A DNA stretch of 6,408 nucleotides from Intrasporangiaceae bacterium. Its GTDB lineage: Bacteria > Actinomycetota > Actinomycetes > Actinomycetales > Dermatophilaceae. Below the pieces are notes generated by a model. It was not told the origin of the DNA and made no database searches. It saw only the letters and a program-made list of their open reading frames with translations. The position numbers were made by a program, and so were the translations under genes. Of this stretch, positions 4,793 to 6,408 are shown piece after piece (position 1 is the first letter of the stretch; each line of letters starts with the position of its first letter). The stretch covers positions 1-6,408 of the forward strand of contig JAAYSB010000040.1 in assembly GCA_012518475.1 (NCBI GenBank), in the 5' to 3' direction.

Positions 4793-6325
4793 TCAGAGGT
4801 CGAAGGTCACTCCCTGCGCGAGGGGCAGCTGCCCGGAGTAGTTGACGGTGTTCGTCGCCCGTCGCATGTAGGCGCGCCAGGCGTCCGAGCCTGACTCCCG
4901 TCCGCCGCCGGTCTCCTTCTCGCCACCGAAGGCTCCGCCGATCTCGGCACCGGAGGTCCCGATATTGACGTTGACGATGCCGCAGTCCGAGCCGACGGCA
5001 GACATGAAGATCTCTGCCTCTGCCTGGTCCTGAGTGAAGATGGACGACGAGAGGCCTTGCGGGACAGCGTTGTTCAGCGCAATGGCCTCGTCGAGGGTGT
5101 CATAGGACATGACATAGAGAATCGGCGCGAAGGTCTCCCGCTCGACGACCTCGGTCTGCTCCGGCATGCGGATGACCGTCGGCTCGACATAGAACGCGTC
5201 ACCGAATCCGTCCACGCGGGTTCCGCCGGCGACGACCTCGCCACCAGCCGCGACGGCATCGGCGATCGCCTGTTCGTAGGCCTCGAACGCCGGACGCCCG
5301 ACGAGCGGGCCGACGAGGGTCCCCTCGGTCAGCGGGTTGCCGATCGTGAGGGTGCGGTATGCACCCGCCACCCGGTCCACCACGTCGTCGACGATGTCGG
5401 TGTGGGCGATGACCCGGCGCATCGTCGTGCACCGCTGCCCGGCCGTCCCTGCTGCGGCGAAGACGATGCCGCGGGTCGTCAGGTCGAGGTCTGCCGACGG
5501 TGCGACGACGGCGGCGTTGTTGCCACCGAGCTCGAGGAGCACCCGGCCGAACCGCTGCGCGACGCGCGGCCCAACCTCGCGTCCCATGCGCGTCGACCCG
5601 GTCGCGGAGACGAGTGCGACGCGGGGGTGGTCGATGAGGGCCGCTCCCACCTCGCGGTCACCGAGCACCACCTGGGAGAGGGACCGGTCGAAGCCCTGCT
5701 CCTCGAGAGCACGGTCGAGCAGGGCCGCCGCAGCGAGTGCCGACAGCGGCGTCTGCTCGGACGGCTTCCATACGACCGGGTCGCCGCAGACGAGCGCGAT
5801 CGCGGTGTTCCAGCTCCACACCGCGACGGGGAAGTTGAAGGCGCTGATGACCCCGACGACCCCGAGTGGGTGCCAGGTCTCCATGAGCCGGTGCCCCGGC
5901 CGCTCGCTCGTCATCGTCCGGCCGTAGAGCTGCCGGGAGAGACCGACCGCGAACTCGCAGATGTCGATCATCTCCTGCACCTCTCCCTCCGCCTCGGAGG
6001 TGACCTTGCCCGCCTCGATGCTCACGAGCCGGCCGAGGTCGGCCTTGTGCTCGGTGAGGAGGTCACCCCAGCGCTTCACCAGGGCACCGCGGGCCGGGGC
6101 GGGAACGCCGCGGAAGGATAGGTATGCCTCGTGCGCCCGCTCCACCGCAGCCGCCACGTCATCGGCGCAAGCCCAGGCCAGCGCAGAGACGACTGTCCCG
6201 GTCACCGGGGAGCGTCGCTCCTGGTCACCGGCGTGGGCGGCCAGCTCCACGCCGCAGGCCCGAGCCGCCTCCTCTGCCTGGGTGCGGAGCTGGTCGGCGG
6301 TCGGCAGCGTGGTGCGGTCGGTCAT
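4793..6325 (-). CDS. amaB: ALDH7/antiquitin-type aldehyde dehydrogenase, probable L-piperidine-6-carboxylate dehydrogenase
   Basis: This 510-residue NAD(P)-dependent aldehyde dehydrogenase has the standard catalytic set: Asn164 (FNFP), Lys187 (WKPSE), the general base Glu265 (LELGG), the nucleophile Cys299 (GQRCT) and Glu397 (ETFAP). The ALDH7 (antiquitin) subfamily is marked by the C-terminal NVNIGTSGAEIGGAFGGEK (452-470), then GGGRESGSDAW and the tail SGQLPLAQGVTFDL. Members oxidise alpha-aminoadipic semialdehyde, in equilibrium with L-piperidine-6-carboxylate, to L-2-aminoadipate in lysine breakdown; the Pseudomonas enzyme is AmaB and the Streptomyces one Pcd. The ATG at 6325 follows AAGGAG (6335-6330) by 4 nt. 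The gene stands convergent to the hydrolase and is unrelated to the sulfur genes. Lysine-pathway partners such as a lysine 6-aminotransferase would be expected to the right of the window. The family is certain; the exact substrate is a strong inference, so the symbol is provisional. Confidence 0.88.
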   Translation of the reverse strand: MTDRTTLPTADQLRTQAEEAARACGVELAAHAGDQERRSPVTGTVVSALAWACADDVAAAVERAHEAYLSFRGVPAPARGALVKRWGDLLTEHKADLGRLVSIEAGKVTSEAEGEVQEMIDICEFAVGLSRQLYGRTMTSERPGHRLMETWHPLGVVGVISAFNFPVAVWSWNTAIALVCGDPVVWKPSEQTPLSALAAAALLDRALEEQGFDRSLSQVVLGDREVGAALIDHPRVALVSATGSTRMGREVGPRVAQRFGRVLLELGGNNAAVVAPSADLDLTTRGIVFAAAGTAGQRCTTMRRVIAHTDIVDDVVDRVAGAYRTLTIGNPLTEGTLVGPLVGRPAFEAYEQAIADAVAAGGEVVAGGTRVDGFGDAFYVEPTVIRMPEQTEVVERETFAPILYVMSYDTLDEAIALNNAVPQGLSSSIFTQDQAEAEIFMSAVGSDCGIVNVNIGTSGAEIGGAFGGEKETGGGRESGSDAWRAYMRRATNTVNYSGQLPLAQGVTFDL

Positions 6326-6350
6326 GGTTCTCCTTGCTCAGCATCCGGTG

Positions 6351-6408
6351 TCACAGGTTCCTCATCGCTCCGGTCAAGGCTAGTTCGGCGGGCGCATCCG
6401 CACCCTCA
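6351..6408 (-). CDS. Possible 3' end of an upstream leftward gene (partial), or promoter region of the aldehyde dehydrogenase
   Basis: On the minus strand one frame is open from the right edge to a TGA at 6353-6351 and would read EGADAPAELALTGAMRNL, 25 bp before the dehydrogenase start. The tail is plausible, but its CTA, TTG and AGG codons are rare in this genome, and 18 codons prove nothing. The alternative is a promoter: the same stretch contains a TTGACC (6377-6372) and a TAGCCT (-10-like, 6382-6377), neither with a clear partner. I cannot decide between the two. Confidence 0.25.
   Translation of the reverse strand, partial: EGADAPAELALTGAMRNL

Noticed and set aside
5057..6121. 354-codon open frame on the plus strand opposite the aldehyde dehydrogenase
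   Set aside because: The dehydrogenase has every catalytic motif; the opposite frame is Arg/Asp/Glu-rich shadow sequence without a family match.

Overview
The window is very GC-rich. It uses strong AAGGAG ribosome-binding sites alongside several TANNNT hexamers placed 6-8 nt before a start codon, which is the leaderless-mRNA arrangement. With the gene families present, this points to an actinomycete (Actinomycetota, perhaps Micrococcales). Genus cannot be read from the sequence. Almost every base is used: there is no gene-free stretch over 300 bases, and no tRNA, rRNA, CRISPR array or insertion sequence was seen.

Left part (about 1-3008) looks like a sulfide/persulfide-handling locus. A leftward unit encodes a sulfide:quinone-oxidoreductase-like flavoprotein (292-1749), followed by a small basic protein (80-286). 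Divergently, a small PIG-L/LmbE-type deacetylase (1820-2494) is followed by a rhodanese-domain lipoprotein (2541-3008). The intergenic region between the two units holds the 16-bp inverted repeat ATACCC-N4-GGGTAT, lying between the -10 and -35 positions of the flavoprotein promoter. A second copy of this element lies at 49-64, inside a 15-bp perfect palindrome beyond the small gene. There it would also serve as promoter/operator for another leftward gene whose first 13 codons run off the left edge. The repeat resembles operators of the CsoR/CstR repressor family; CstR responds to persulfides. The likely scheme is that sulfide is oxidised at the membrane by the flavoprotein and sulfane sulfur is handled outside the membrane by the rhodanese, under one persulfide- or metal-responsive repressor encoded elsewhere.

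Middle part (3009-4747): a short spacer carries a leaderless promoter overlapped by a TetR-like inverted repeat, then exodeoxyribonuclease III and an overlapping alpha/beta hydrolase gene, both rightward.

Right part (4748-6408): a strong 14-bp hairpin separates the hydrolase from a convergent, leftward gene for an ALDH7/antiquitin-type aldehyde dehydrogenase, best read as L-piperidine-6-carboxylate (alpha-aminoadipic semialdehyde) dehydrogenase of lysine catabolism. Its upstream region runs to the right edge and may hold the tail of another leftward gene.
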